Shown here piece after piece: positions 1 through 5,987 of a stretch of DNA of 16,936 bases. Made by a program: the position numbers and the translations under genes. Positions within the stretch are counted from its first letter, which is position 1, and every line of letters begins with the position of its first letter. The stretch comes from Acidobacteriota bacterium. Its GTDB lineage: Bacteria; Acidobacteriota; Terriglobia; Terriglobales; Acidobacteriaceae. The stretch covers positions 1 to 16,936 of the forward strand of contig JAJZAL010000108.1 of assembly GCA_021799405.1 (NCBI GenBank), read 5' to 3'. The notes below the pieces were generated by a model that was given only the letters and a program-made list of their open reading frames with translations, was not told where the DNA came from and ran no database searches.

Positions 1-44
1 ACCAGCACCAGGACCATTGGGAGACGGGAAAATCGCGCTTTCAT
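1..44 (-). CDS. Start of a probable exported or membrane protein (cut by window edge)
   Basis: An ATG at 44-42 on the minus strand opens a frame that stays open to the window edge. It reads MKARFSRLPMVLVLV: a short basic start followed by a hydrophobic run, which is the pattern of a signal peptide or first membrane segment. Only 14 full codons are visible, so nothing can be said about function. There is no strong Shine-Dalgarno sequence; GGAA lies just upstream. It has the same direction as the small genes to its right, with about 155 bases between. It could be chance, because short hydrophobic frames are common; the basic-then-hydrophobic order is the only support. Confidence 0.35.
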   Translation of the reverse strand, partial: MKARFSRLPMVLVL

Positions 45-184
45 GTTTCCAAAACCCTTTCTGCCCTTGTGGGATGATTCACGTTCAGTGAAACGCCAGC
101 CCATCAAAGCGTCAATCCCTCCAAGGCGTAGAGGCGATAGAAAGGTAACAAGGCACCGGCTCCCCCGCTTGGCTGGTTTCGCGT

Positions 185-204
185 TTCCAGTTATTCCAGT
201 TATT
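185..204. repeat. Tandem 9-base repeat, about 2.2 copies
   Basis: TTCCAGTTA occurs twice in a row (185-193 and 194-202), followed by TT. On the minus strand this places two in-frame TAA codons nine bases apart at the end of the zinc-ribbon gene, so it acts as a double stop. It may be simple slippage. Confidence 0.6.
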
Positions 205-430
205 GGGGGCGGATTAGAGCTTTTTTGTCCCTTCGGCTTTCCTTGCGTGGCCGGTCCCAATACGGACTCTTACATTTCCCGCAGCGCAGCGGCCTGCCTT
301 CGCCCCGATAACACCACGGCTGCCCGCATCGCTTGCAATGTTTGATCTCCATGTGAAGAGTATGCACCGAAAGTGTCCACCGTGGCAGCGAGTTCCAGTC
401 TTTTTGCGGAAGATGCTCCTGGGACGCCAT
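200..430 (-). CDS. Small zinc-ribbon protein
   Basis: This is a 76-residue protein with a compact zinc ribbon: Cys32-x2-Cys35, then Cys50-x2-Cys53, separated by 14 residues. The ribbon continues into a KSPYWDRPRK tail. That pattern (RCG-x-W...CxKCKS-x-YWDxPR) is well known in small bacterial proteins of unknown function that probably bind DNA or protein. The tail after the ribbon is strongly basic (RKESRRDKKALIR), which fits nucleic-acid binding. The first 26 residues look unlike the rest, and a second ATG at 352 would begin directly before the ribbon (MEIKHCKRCG), giving a 50-residue protein. Neither start has a clear ribosome binding site. The gene lies 55 bases downstream of the helix-turn-helix gene in the same direction, so the two may be co-transcribed. 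Zinc-ribbon identity is fairly sure; function is unknown. Confidence 0.6.
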   Translation of the reverse strand: MASQEHLPQKDWNSLPRWTLSVHTLHMEIKHCKRCGQPWCYRGEGRPLRCGKCKSPYWDRPRKESRRDKKALIRPQ

Positions 431-485
431 AGCCGCCAGAGGCTGCAGGGCTGGACAAGTTAGACGATCTCCGGCAGGCGCGGCT

Positions 486-683
486 TTACCACTTCGGCCA
501 AACCCATGATCGTCCCAGTAGCTCGGCCAGGATGAGAACCGTTGAACTAGGTTCGCGTTTCCCGGCGAGCCATTGACTCACCGCTGCATGGGACACCCCC
601 AGGCTCGCGGCAATCGCCGTCAAGCTATGCCCGGCATCGCGTCTCGATTGCAGGTAGTCACGAAATTGCGCCGCAGTCAGCAT
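486..683 (-). CDS. Small XRE-type helix-turn-helix protein
   Basis: This 65-residue protein is almost entirely one Cro/C1-type (XRE) helix-turn-helix. The segment from about residue 20 to 55 (SLTAIAASLGVSHAAVSQWL, then AGKREPSSTVLILAELL) matches the family in its spacing: a first helix, the A-x-x-L-G-V-S turn, the recognition helix with S-x-A-V-S-x-W, and the G-x-R-x-P-S loop before the last helix. Single-domain XRE proteins of this size are typical of phages, integrated elements and toxin-antitoxin or restriction loci. The ATG at 683 has no good ribosome binding site. Its downstream neighbour is the zinc-ribbon gene; upstream is a gene-poor stretch reaching the tRNA. An imperfect dyad (GTG...CAC, 753-766) with a TAATAT box on the minus strand lies about 75 bases upstream and could be its promoter/operator, but this is weak. 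Confidence 0.7.
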   Translation of the reverse strand: MLTAAQFRDYLQSRRDAGHSLTAIAASLGVSHAAVSQWLAGKREPSSTVLILAELLGRSWVWPKW

Positions 684-1094
684 CGCCGAGAAAAGGATAC
701 CGTAGCCTCGGAAGGGCTGTAACGTGGTTGCAGCATGGGATTCGCGGTTCGGTGCGATATTACACTAACCCGTGGATACCTTCGCCGCGTCCGCAAGGCC
801 CCCAAGGGCTTGCAATACGCGCGGCACTTTAGGGTACTGTCTTGTGATTTTCGATTCGGCTTCACCTGTCTTGACACGTTAGCACGGTAGCAATCGCTCA
901 CAGGCGATTTCTGCGCGGTCGCTCCCCATCCTGCGCCGCGTCCGCTATCGAACGGAACAATTCTGAGGCGAACGGGTAGCAGGCTTTGCGGTCTGCCGGG
1001 CGGGGAAGCGGGCCGGATGGACTGTGTACCAAACTGTGTACCACGAAACGCGCTATTGTGACCAAACACGCGCTAAGAGGATTTCCGGGCAAAT
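684..1094. other. Gene-poor stretch beside tRNA-Glu
   Basis: No convincing gene was found on either strand. The longest minus-strand frames here (to about 130 codons) have compositions unlike folded proteins (rich in Arg, Pro and Ser, with no motif) and disagree with each other in frame. The right part carries the direct-repeat cluster listed separately. The stretch could be decayed element DNA or the attachment region of an integrated element, because it lies directly past the 3' end of a tRNA gene. Confidence 0.5.
1021..1075. repeat. Cluster of short direct repeats next to tRNA-Glu
   Basis: Two exact copies of ACTGTGTACCA lie at 1021-1031 and 1033-1043 (12-base period). Two exact copies of ACGCGCTA lie at 1048-1055 and 1068-1075, 20 bases apart. 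The cluster ends 20 bases before the tRNA terminator. Repeats of this size and spacing resemble the arm-type binding sites of tyrosine integrases at tRNA attachment sites. Alternatively, the 12-base repeat could be the tail of a lost integrase gene, since such tails often carry short repeated codon runs. No copy of the tRNA 3' end was found elsewhere in 1-1134. Confidence 0.5.
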
Positions 1095-1121
1095 GAAAAG
1101 CCCGCTGATTCAGCGGGCTTT
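1095..1121 (-). terminator. Intrinsic terminator of tRNA-Glu
   Basis: The stem is 1097-1107 pairing with 1111-1121 (AAAGCCCGCTG / CAGCGGGCTTT): 11 perfect pairs around a 3-base loop. On the minus strand it is followed by TTTTCATTTG, giving a modest U-tract. It lies 14 bases past the CCA end of the tRNA, so it most likely ends that transcript. Confidence 0.8.
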
Positions 1122-1134
1122 AGCAGATATTAGC

Positions 1135-1209
1135 TGGTAGCGCTACCGGGAATCGAACCCGGGTTTTGAGATTGAGAATCTCACGTCCTAACCCCTAGAC
1201 GATAGCGCC
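1135..1209 (-). tRNA. tRNA-Glu, anticodon CTC
   Basis: A complete cloverleaf of 75 bases can be folded by eye. Acceptor GGCGCTA pairs with TAGCGCT. The D stem is GTC/GAC (three pairs, as usual for tRNA-Glu), and the anticodon stem is TGAGA/TCTCA. The loop TTCTCAA gives anticodon CUC, reading GAG. The T arm is CCGGG-TTCGATT-CCCGG. The discriminator is A73 and the CCA end is encoded (1135-1137). The variable loop is four bases. The first pair is G1-U72 rather than the usual G-C. It lies 99 bases downstream of the second DUF507 gene and has its own terminator. Its 3' end faces the accessory-looking stretch. Confidence 0.95.
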
Positions 1210-1308
1210 GCACCTGAAAGAAGGGGATCAGCCTGCCTGAGCAAGCTCCATGTTTACTCTAGCAAAAATCCGAGGTTCCGCCAAAAAAGGCTCGGGCTGC
1301 GCCGCCTC

Positions 1309-1584
1309 TCAGATGCCCAGCTTGCGGACTTCGTCATTGTAGTACTTGCGGTACAAGATCTCCCACTCCTGAGAGCCTTCGAGGATGATCTTGCGCTGGT
1401 TGGCGATCTTGAGCCGGGCCGCCGTGTCGATCTTGGCTTCTTCGTCCATCAGCACTTCCAGAATCTTGCGCGCCTCCTGACGGATGGTATTCCGGTCCTC
1501 CAGAAATCCCACCTCGTCCACCTCGGCCAGCGTATCGGCCACGGTGTGGGCCAGCTTGTTGAGCTTGTCGCGGCTGATTCTCAT
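1309..1584 (-). CDS. DUF507 family protein (second of a tandem pair)
   Basis: This 91-residue protein is recognised as DUF507 by its start MRISRDKLNKLAH, the central EDRNTIRQEARKIL segment and the ending SQEWEILYRKYYNDEVRKLG, which are close to the family pattern. It is charged, probably helical, cytoplasmic, and has no signal peptide or membrane segment. The family has no established function that I know of. Its ATG lies inside the end of the preceding DUF507 gene (1581-1584, ATGA overlap), so translation is probably coupled. The two proteins share the start pattern M-x-x-SRD-x-(5)-A-x-x-(x)-V and a similar length, which suggests an old duplication and a two-subunit protein. The tRNA-Glu gene follows downstream on the same strand. 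Confidence 0.85.
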   Translation of the reverse strand: MRISRDKLNKLAHTVADTLAEVDEVGFLEDRNTIRQEARKILEVLMDEEAKIDTAARLKIANQRKIILEGSQEWEILYRKYYNDEVRKLGI

Positions 1585-1859
1585 AGCACCGCCTTGTATT
1601 TTCTGGCCAGCTCGGTTTTCACCTTCTTGAACATCTCGGCGTATTGCGCGCCGGATTTGCGCATCTCCTCGGAGTACGCGTCAAGAATCACGCGGACCTC
1701 CTCGTTGATGCGGTCTTCGAGGGAAAGCTCATCGAGCAGGGCCGCATTGACACGCTCTTCCGTCACCTTCAAATCGCTGGAGGTGATCATCTTGGCGTCG
1801 ATGAGGTGCTTTACTGTACGGCGGGCAAGATACCCAATGTAATCGCGCGAGAAAATCAT
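1581..1859 (-). CDS. DUF507 family protein (first of a tandem pair)
   Basis: This 92-residue protein starts MIFSRDYIGYLARRTVKHLI and matches the DUF507 N-terminal pattern. The later part (SLEDRINEEVRVILDAYSEE...EMFKKVKTELARKYK) is acidic-basic alternating and predicted helical. It shares the opening pattern with the next gene, which it overlaps by four bases. No Shine-Dalgarno sequence precedes the ATG at 1859. A TATCCT box about 12 bases before it would give a very short or leaderless message, but this is speculative. The gap to recJ upstream is 148 bases, so the pair may be a separate transcription unit. Function is unknown; the fixed pairing suggests that both act together. Confidence 0.8.
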   Translation of the reverse strand: MIFSRDYIGYLARRTVKHLIDAKMITSSDLKVTEERVNAALLDELSLEDRINEEVRVILDAYSEEMRKSGAQYAEMFKKVKTELARKYKAVL

Positions 1860-2007
1860 GAGTTAAACGTCAGGATACCCCATTGCCCCCGCCGGTGTAC
1901 ACAGAGACTCAGAGTTCTGCGCTTGAAGCGGCTCCGCACCCGCGGGCTCAGAAGAACGCCCATGGACGATCCGGATGGACATCACAGTCCGCTTGCGCAG
2001 CCTTGGA

Positions 2008-3894
2008 TTACGCGTCAGCCGCGGGCTCTTGGTGGAGTTCCCGGGCGCCCGAGACATCCATGCTCAGGATCTGCACTTCAAGCCCGCCATACTCCGGATG
2101 GTCGTTCTCCCGGATGCGGTAGGCAAGGTCGATGCGGCTACCCTCGCGGAGTCCCAGCGCCAGGGCATGCGAGGCCAGATTCCAGCCCAGGGCGCGTACT
2201 GCACCGCTGCTGCCTGCCGTTACGGGAGCTTGCCCCCAGGCCGCAACCATAGAACTGTGCGGCTCCTGGGCCAGTTCCAGCCGCAGATGCCGCTCCTTAA
2301 GGATGCGTGGCGGAGCCACCAGCCGCGCGCTGCGGGCCATGAAGACCGGCTCGGGATTGCCGTGCCCCAACGGCTCGAGCTTGCGCAGCCACCCCGCCAG
2401 CACGGGCGTGATGCGATCCAGCGGCAGCTCGGCGTGAATGCGCAGCAAGTGTTCGGGCTCGCGCGCCGCCAGATGCTCCGCGGCATGCAGCCGCAGGCGG
2501 CGCTTCAGCTCCGGCAGCGCGGCGGCGGGCAGGGCGAACCCAACCGCAAAGGCGTGGCCGCCGAAGCGCGTGAAGAGATCGGCGCACGTCTCGATCGCTT
2601 CCAGCAACGGAAATCCATCCACCGAGCGCCCCGACCCGTGGGCCACGCCATCCTCGATGCTCACCACAAGCGCAGGCTTGGCGGTGCGTTCCACCACACG
2701 CGAGGCCAGAATCCCGATCACGCCGCGATGCCAGCCTTCGCCTTCGACCACCAGCAGGCGATCCTCTGCCAGCTCCGCGTCGCAGGCCAGCCGCTGCTCG
2801 ATGGCAGCAAGCGCGGCAGCTTCGATGTCACGGCGTTCACGGTTTAACCGCTCCAGCTTCGCCGCCAGCTCCGCCGCCCGCACGGAATCGCGAGTAAGAA
2901 ACAGCTCGATTACGTCGGAAGCCACATCCATGCGCCCGGCAGCGTTGATGCGCGGAGCCAGGCGAAAGGCGACATCGAAGCCGGTGAGCTGCCGTGCCGC
3001 CGGGTCGAGATTCGCCGCGTTAAATAAGGCGCGTAATCCGGCACCTACCGGCTTGCGCAGCTCGCGCAGGCCCAGCGCGGCGATGACGCGGTTTTCGCCG
3101 CGCAGCGGGACGGCGTCGGCAATGGTTGCGACGGCCGCCATCTTCAAAAAGCTCGGCAGAGTTTTCGCTCGCGTGCGCGCGTGATCGCGCCGCTCCAGCA
3201 ACGCCTGAGCCAGCTTGAGCGCAATCGCCGCGCCGCAAAGCGACTTTTCCGGATAGTGGCATCCGGGCTGATTGGGATTGAGAATGGCCAGCGCCACAGG
3301 CATTGCGTCGCCGGCCTCGGGCAGGTGGTGATCGGTGATGATCAGATCCAGGCCGAGCCGCTGCGCCGTCTCCGCTTCGGCAAAGGCCCGCATGCCGGTG
3401 TCTACCGTGATGACCAGCCGCACGCCATCGGCGTAAGCCGTCTCCAGCACGCTCGATTGCAGGCCGTAGCCCTCCAGAAGCCGATGCGGCACATGAAAAC
3501 GCGCCACGCCGCCCAGCATCTCAATCGCCGTCTTGAGCAGGACCACGGCAGTGGTGCCGTCCACGTCGTAATCACCGTAGAGCAGGATCGGCTCACGGGC
3601 GGCAATGGCCCGCTCAATTCGCTCCACAGCCGCCGCCATGCCCAGCATCTGCATCGGGTCGTGGAGGTGATCTGAATCGGGATTGAGAAAGGCGAATGCC
3701 TCGCTGGCATGAGTAATGCCGCGCGCGATCAACAACTCGGCCAGCACAAGAGGCAGACGAGCAGCTTTTGCCAGAGCCTCGGCGGCTTCGGGATGATGCT
3801 CTGCCAGAACCCAGCGCTGGCGCGGCAGATGAGAAGCTGGAACCGCGGCTTCCCTTGCCGGATTCGCGGCCGCGGCCGCCTGAGAGCCGTTCAC
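2008..3894 (-). CDS. recJ: Single-stranded-DNA-specific exonuclease RecJ
   Basis: RecJ is a 5'-to-3' exonuclease on single-stranded DNA in the cytoplasm, used in RecF-pathway recombination, mismatch repair and base excision repair. Key motifs of the DHH/DHHA1 fold are present (628-residue numbering): GDYDVDG at about 107-113, VDTG at 164-167, DHH at 188-190, PRINAAGRM around 315-322, GWHRGVIG around 387-394, GSGRS at 420-424 and GGHAFAVG around 445-452. These include the aspartates and histidines that bind the catalytic metals. An OB-like C-terminal part follows. Length fits the family (about 570-670). I chose GTG at 3894, four bases after the TAA of the upstream gene and behind GAGGA. A TTG at 3936 would give 642 residues and overlap that gene by 38 bases. 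Either way it appears coupled to the upstream unknown gene. Confidence 0.95.
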   Translation of the reverse strand: MNGSQAAAAANPAREAAVPASHLPRQRWVLAEHHPEAAEALAKAARLPLVLAELLIARGITHASEAFAFLNPDSDHLHDPMQMLGMAAAVERIERAIAAREPILLYGDYDVDGTTAVVLLKTAIEMLGGVARFHVPHRLLEGYGLQSSVLETAYADGVRLVITVDTGMRAFAEAETAQRLGLDLIITDHHLPEAGDAMPVALAILNPNQPGCHYPEKSLCGAAIALKLAQALLERRDHARTRAKTLPSFLKMAAVATIADAVPLRGENRVIAALGLRELRKPVGAGLRALFNAANLDPAARQLTGFDVAFRLAPRINAAGRMDVASDVIELFLTRDSVRAAELAAKLERLNRERRDIEAAALAAIEQRLACDAELAEDRLLVVEGEGWHRGVIGILASRVVERTAKPALVVSIEDGVAHGSGRSVDGFPLLEAIETCADLFTRFGGHAFAVGFALPAAALPELKRRLRLHAAEHLAAREPEHLLRIHAELPLDRITPVLAGWLRKLEPLGHGNPEPVFMARSARLVAPPRILKERHLRLELAQEPHSSMVAAWGQAPVTAGSSGAVRALGWNLASHALALGLREGSRIDLAYRIRENDHPEYGGLEVQILSMDVSGARELHQEPAADA

Positions 3895-3898
3895 CCGC

Positions 3899-4378
3899 TT
3901 ATTCTTCCTCGTCGCCGTGTTCGTTGGCTTCGTCAATTACGATGTCGTGGAAGCTCTCGATATCTTCGAGCAGCGCTTGATAGCGCTCGTACCACTCAGT
4001 TGTGGTTTCGTGCAGAAAGACGAGCCCCTGGTAGACAAACCCAAGCTGAATGTAGCCCACCATGCCTGTGTACTTGCGCAGCCACTTGGCCTCAACCAGC
4101 TCCGAAACTTCCTCATCGGGAAAGTTCAGCTCGCCTGCTTCCTCGATAAGAGCATCCAGTTCCGCACGGTCCAGCGTCATGTCGCTGAAGATTACAAAAG
4201 GAGCGCCTGCGTGCTTGGCCATCTCCACAAAATCCTTCCATGCGTCGGGATTGTCTTTTCCCTCCCAGAGGATCGAGGGAATATCTTCGTTCACATATCC
4301 GGGAACGCGGCGTAAACCGTGACCTTCGATGAAGGCCACCATGTCGTCCTTAAGAGAATGGAGATCGTCTGTTCTCAT
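3899..4378 (-). CDS. Unrecognised acidic cytoplasmic protein upstream of recJ
   Basis: I do not recognise this 159-residue protein. It has no signal peptide, membrane segment or cysteine. It is clearly acidic, ending in DIVIDEANEHGDEEE, with aromatic-rich stretches (WLRKYTGMVGYIQLGFVYQG, then LVFLHETTTEWYERYQ) that suggest a folded alpha/beta domain. Segments LWEGKDNPDAWKDFVEMAKH and APFVIFSDMTLDRAELDALI look like regular helices and strands, so it is very likely a real gene. The ATG at 4378 was chosen over an in-frame TTG at 4417; the ribosome binding site is weak. recJ begins at or before its stop codon, so the two are probably one transcript. It is divergent from the ferredoxin gene, with 133 bases between. 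Confidence 0.8.
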   Translation of the reverse strand: MRTDDLHSLKDDMVAFIEGHGLRRVPGYVNEDIPSILWEGKDNPDAWKDFVEMAKHAGAPFVIFSDMTLDRAELDALIEEAGELNFPDEEVSELVEAKWLRKYTGMVGYIQLGFVYQGLVFLHETTTEWYERYQALLEDIESFHDIVIDEANEHGDEEE

Positions 4379-4482
4379 AGCCAAGTCATCATTGTCGCAG
4401 ATTCGGCCCGGCCGCAACGGCCTATTTTGTAAACATCGCGAGGCCTGCCAAAGGATTTACTCTGGAAGTAATCCGTATTCCG

Positions 4483-4613
4483 GAGCGATCTGCACGCAGG
4501 AGGCTTGTACCTTGCCCGCATTCGAGCGCCATGTCTTTGTTTGCCATAACTCCCGTCCAGCCGGGGCGCCCCGGCCCTCCTGCACCGTTGACGGAAAGAG
4601 CGATCTGCACGCA
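4483..4613. repeat. Exact 16-base direct repeat around the ferredoxin start
   Basis: GAGCGATCTGCACGCA occurs at 4483-4498 and again at 4598-4613. The first copy runs into the AGGAGG ribosome binding site (4498-4503) in front of the ferredoxin gene. The second lies inside the coding region (codons for K-S-D-L-H-A) in a different reading frame, so protein-level constraint does not explain the match. The bases on both sides differ. Confidence 0.75.
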
Positions 4614-4862
4614 CGACTACAGCAGCTGGCAAAGGAAGCGGGTCTCGGCGCCAGCATTCGCATTAACAAGTCCGGCTGCCTCGATCAATGCGAGCACGGC
4701 CCGATGATGGTGGTCTACCCCGAAGGCGTGTGGTACGGCAACGTCAATGCCGAAGATGCCAAAGCCATCGTTACGGAACATCTGGCGGCAGGCCGTCCAG
4801 TGGAGCGGCTGCGCGTCGCCGATGATTGCCTCAACACGAAAAGCTGCCCACACCGCGGTTGA
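4512..4862 (+). CDS. Thioredoxin-like [2Fe-2S] ferredoxin
   Basis: This 116-residue protein is a small electron-transfer protein of the thioredoxin-fold [2Fe-2S] ferredoxin type (the family of Aquifex and Azotobacter Fe-S protein I). The cluster ligands are Cys11, Cys24, Cys56 and Cys60: FVC-x12-C near the start, and KSGCLDQCEHGP in the middle. The rest (MVVYPEGVWYGNV...AIVTEHLAAG) matches the usual end of the domain. Two more cysteines lie in the C-terminal tail (Cys106, Cys112: CLNTKSCPH), beyond the standard four. The start is TTG at 4512, eight bases after a perfect AGGAGG (4498-4503). Longer in-frame starts would run into the divergent gene and have no such site. The redox partner is unknown; no reductase or hydrogenase gene is nearby. 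Confidence 0.88.
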   Translation: MPAFERHVFVCHNSRPAGAPRPSCTVDGKSDLHARLQQLAKEAGLGASIRINKSGCLDQCEHGPMMVVYPEGVWYGNVNAEDAKAIVTEHLAAGRPVERLRVADDCLNTKSCPHRG

Positions 4863-4880
4863 ACGGCCTTCGCGGCTGTG
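4849..4880. terminator. Possible hairpin between convergent genes
   Basis: CACACCGCG (4849-4857) pairs with CGCGG-C-TGTG (4871-4880), with one bulged C and a 13-base loop. It overlaps the ferredoxin stop codon and faces the end of the VWFA gene at 4905. There is no real U-tract on either strand, so it is only a weak candidate. Confidence 0.25.
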
Positions 4881-4904
4881 AATCTTTGCGCCAAATCCTG
4901 AACG

Positions 4905-5987
4905 CTATTGTCCGCCCTGCTCAGCGGGAGACTTCGCCATGCGTACATTCGGGAAGTAGCCAGTGCGGGTCCGGACAGTGAGCTTGCCCATGCCTTTGGC
5001 TTCCGCCGTAACCACGATACGCCGGAAACCCGGCTCAGAAGCCGGCTTGGTCGAGCGATACCCGATGGTGTACTGGCTGCGAATGTCGCGAGCCACTTCC
5101 GCGGCGATTTCATCCACTTGATCGAGCGATTTGGGAAAGAAGGCGATGCCACCGGTCTCGCTTGAGAGCAACTCCAGCGCCCTCCGCGCGTGGCGTACCT
5201 CGCCCCGGCTCATCTCGTCGCCAAAGAGAAGCCCAATCGAGTAGATCACCGGCCCGGAAAGCTGCTGAACGCGGCGGATGGTCTGCTCCAATGTCAGGGT
5301 CGAGGCGTTGTCCTCGCCGTCGGTAATCAGAACGAGAACCTGCTTGGGCCGCCTGGCATCGGCCGCGAGTTTGTCTGCCGATGCCACCACGGCATCGTAG
5401 AGCGCGGTCCCGCCGCGAGAGTCGATATGCGCTAGCCCCTCGCGCAGCTTGTCGATGTTGGATGTGAAGTCCTGGTCGATAAACGCTTCATCGGAGAAGT
5501 TGACGACAAAAGCCTGATCCTGCGGGTTTGAAGCCATCACCAGATCGAGCGCGCTTTTGTTGACAGCGGGACGCTTCCGGTACATGGAACCGGAGTTGTC
5601 AATCACCAATCCCATGGAGACGGGAAGGTCCGTGTGCTGAAAGCTGATAATGCGCTGCTTAACCCCGTCCTCGTAGACCTTGAAATTATCCTCTTTCAGA
5701 TTCTGGACCAGGCGTGTTCCGTCGAGAACGGTAGCATTCAGCACCACCTCCTCCACGTTGGTGCGCAGCACGTACCCCTCACCCTTCTTGCGCAACGGAG
5801 CGCCAGTCGCGGACGGGGGCACTGCCACGTCCGGCGAGCGCACCGGATCCGTGTCCTCAATCAAAGAAGGAGCGGGCTGCGGCTCTGTCTTCGCGGCAGC
5901 CGCGCGGGTAGTCGTCTGCTGTGCCGGCAGCGCAAGCGCCGCTCCGGCAAGAAAGACTGCAAAGATCACTTCATTGCAAAGGCGCAT
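4905..5987 (-). CDS. Exported VWFA-related acidobacterial protein (second of pair)
   Basis: This 360-residue protein belongs to the VWFA-related family described from acidobacteria. It has a signal peptide (MRLCNEVIFAVFLAGAALAL, then PAQQ) and a Pro/Thr-rich linker. A conserved lead-in follows (TVLDG...LKEDNFKVYEDGVKQRIISF), then a von Willebrand A domain with an intact metal-binding (MIDAS) set: DNSGS at 130-134, Thr194 in GGTALYD and Asp223 in ITDGED. It ends in the family closing segment (YTIGYRSTKP...LTVRTRTGYF). Such domains bind protein partners through a divalent metal; the partner here is unknown, and it probably acts in the periplasm or at the cell surface. The ATG at 5987 gives the cleanest signal peptide; an ATG at 6005 would add six residues. 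It overlaps the upstream paralogue by 17 bases, so they are likely translated together. Confidence 0.9.
   Translation of the reverse strand: MRLCNEVIFAVFLAGAALALPAQQTTTRAAAAKTEPQPAPSLIEDTDPVRSPDVAVPPSATGAPLRKKGEGYVLRTNVEEVVLNATVLDGTRLVQNLKEDNFKVYEDGVKQRIISFQHTDLPVSMGLVIDNSGSMYRKRPAVNKSALDLVMASNPQDQAFVVNFSDEAFIDQDFTSNIDKLREGLAHIDSRGGTALYDAVVASADKLAADARRPKQVLVLITDGEDNASTLTLEQTIRRVQQLSGPVIYSIGLLFGDEMSRGEVRHARRALELLSSETGGIAFFPKSLDQVDEIAAEVARDIRSQYTIGYRSTKPASEPGFRRIVVTAEAKGMGKLTVRTRTGYFPNVRMAKSPAEQGGQ

Noticed and set aside
43..345. Plus-strand open frame of 100 codons at the left edge
   Set aside because: It lies opposite the zinc-ribbon gene, which has a real motif, and its own product has no recognisable domain.
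677..1092. Two overlapping minus-strand open frames of 130 and 64 codons
   Set aside because: Composition is rich in Arg, Pro and Ser with no motif, the frames conflict with each other, and there is no ribosome binding site. They are likely chance frames in GC-rich DNA; at best a few codons of a lost integrase tail.
1..1134. Second copy of the tRNA-Glu 3' end as an attachment site
   Set aside because: Only short matches such as GGTAGC were found by eye; no copy long enough to count.
1863..2057. Minus-strand frame of 64 codons between recJ and the DUF507 pair
   Set aside because: It overlaps the end of recJ in another frame, has no motif and no ribosome binding site.
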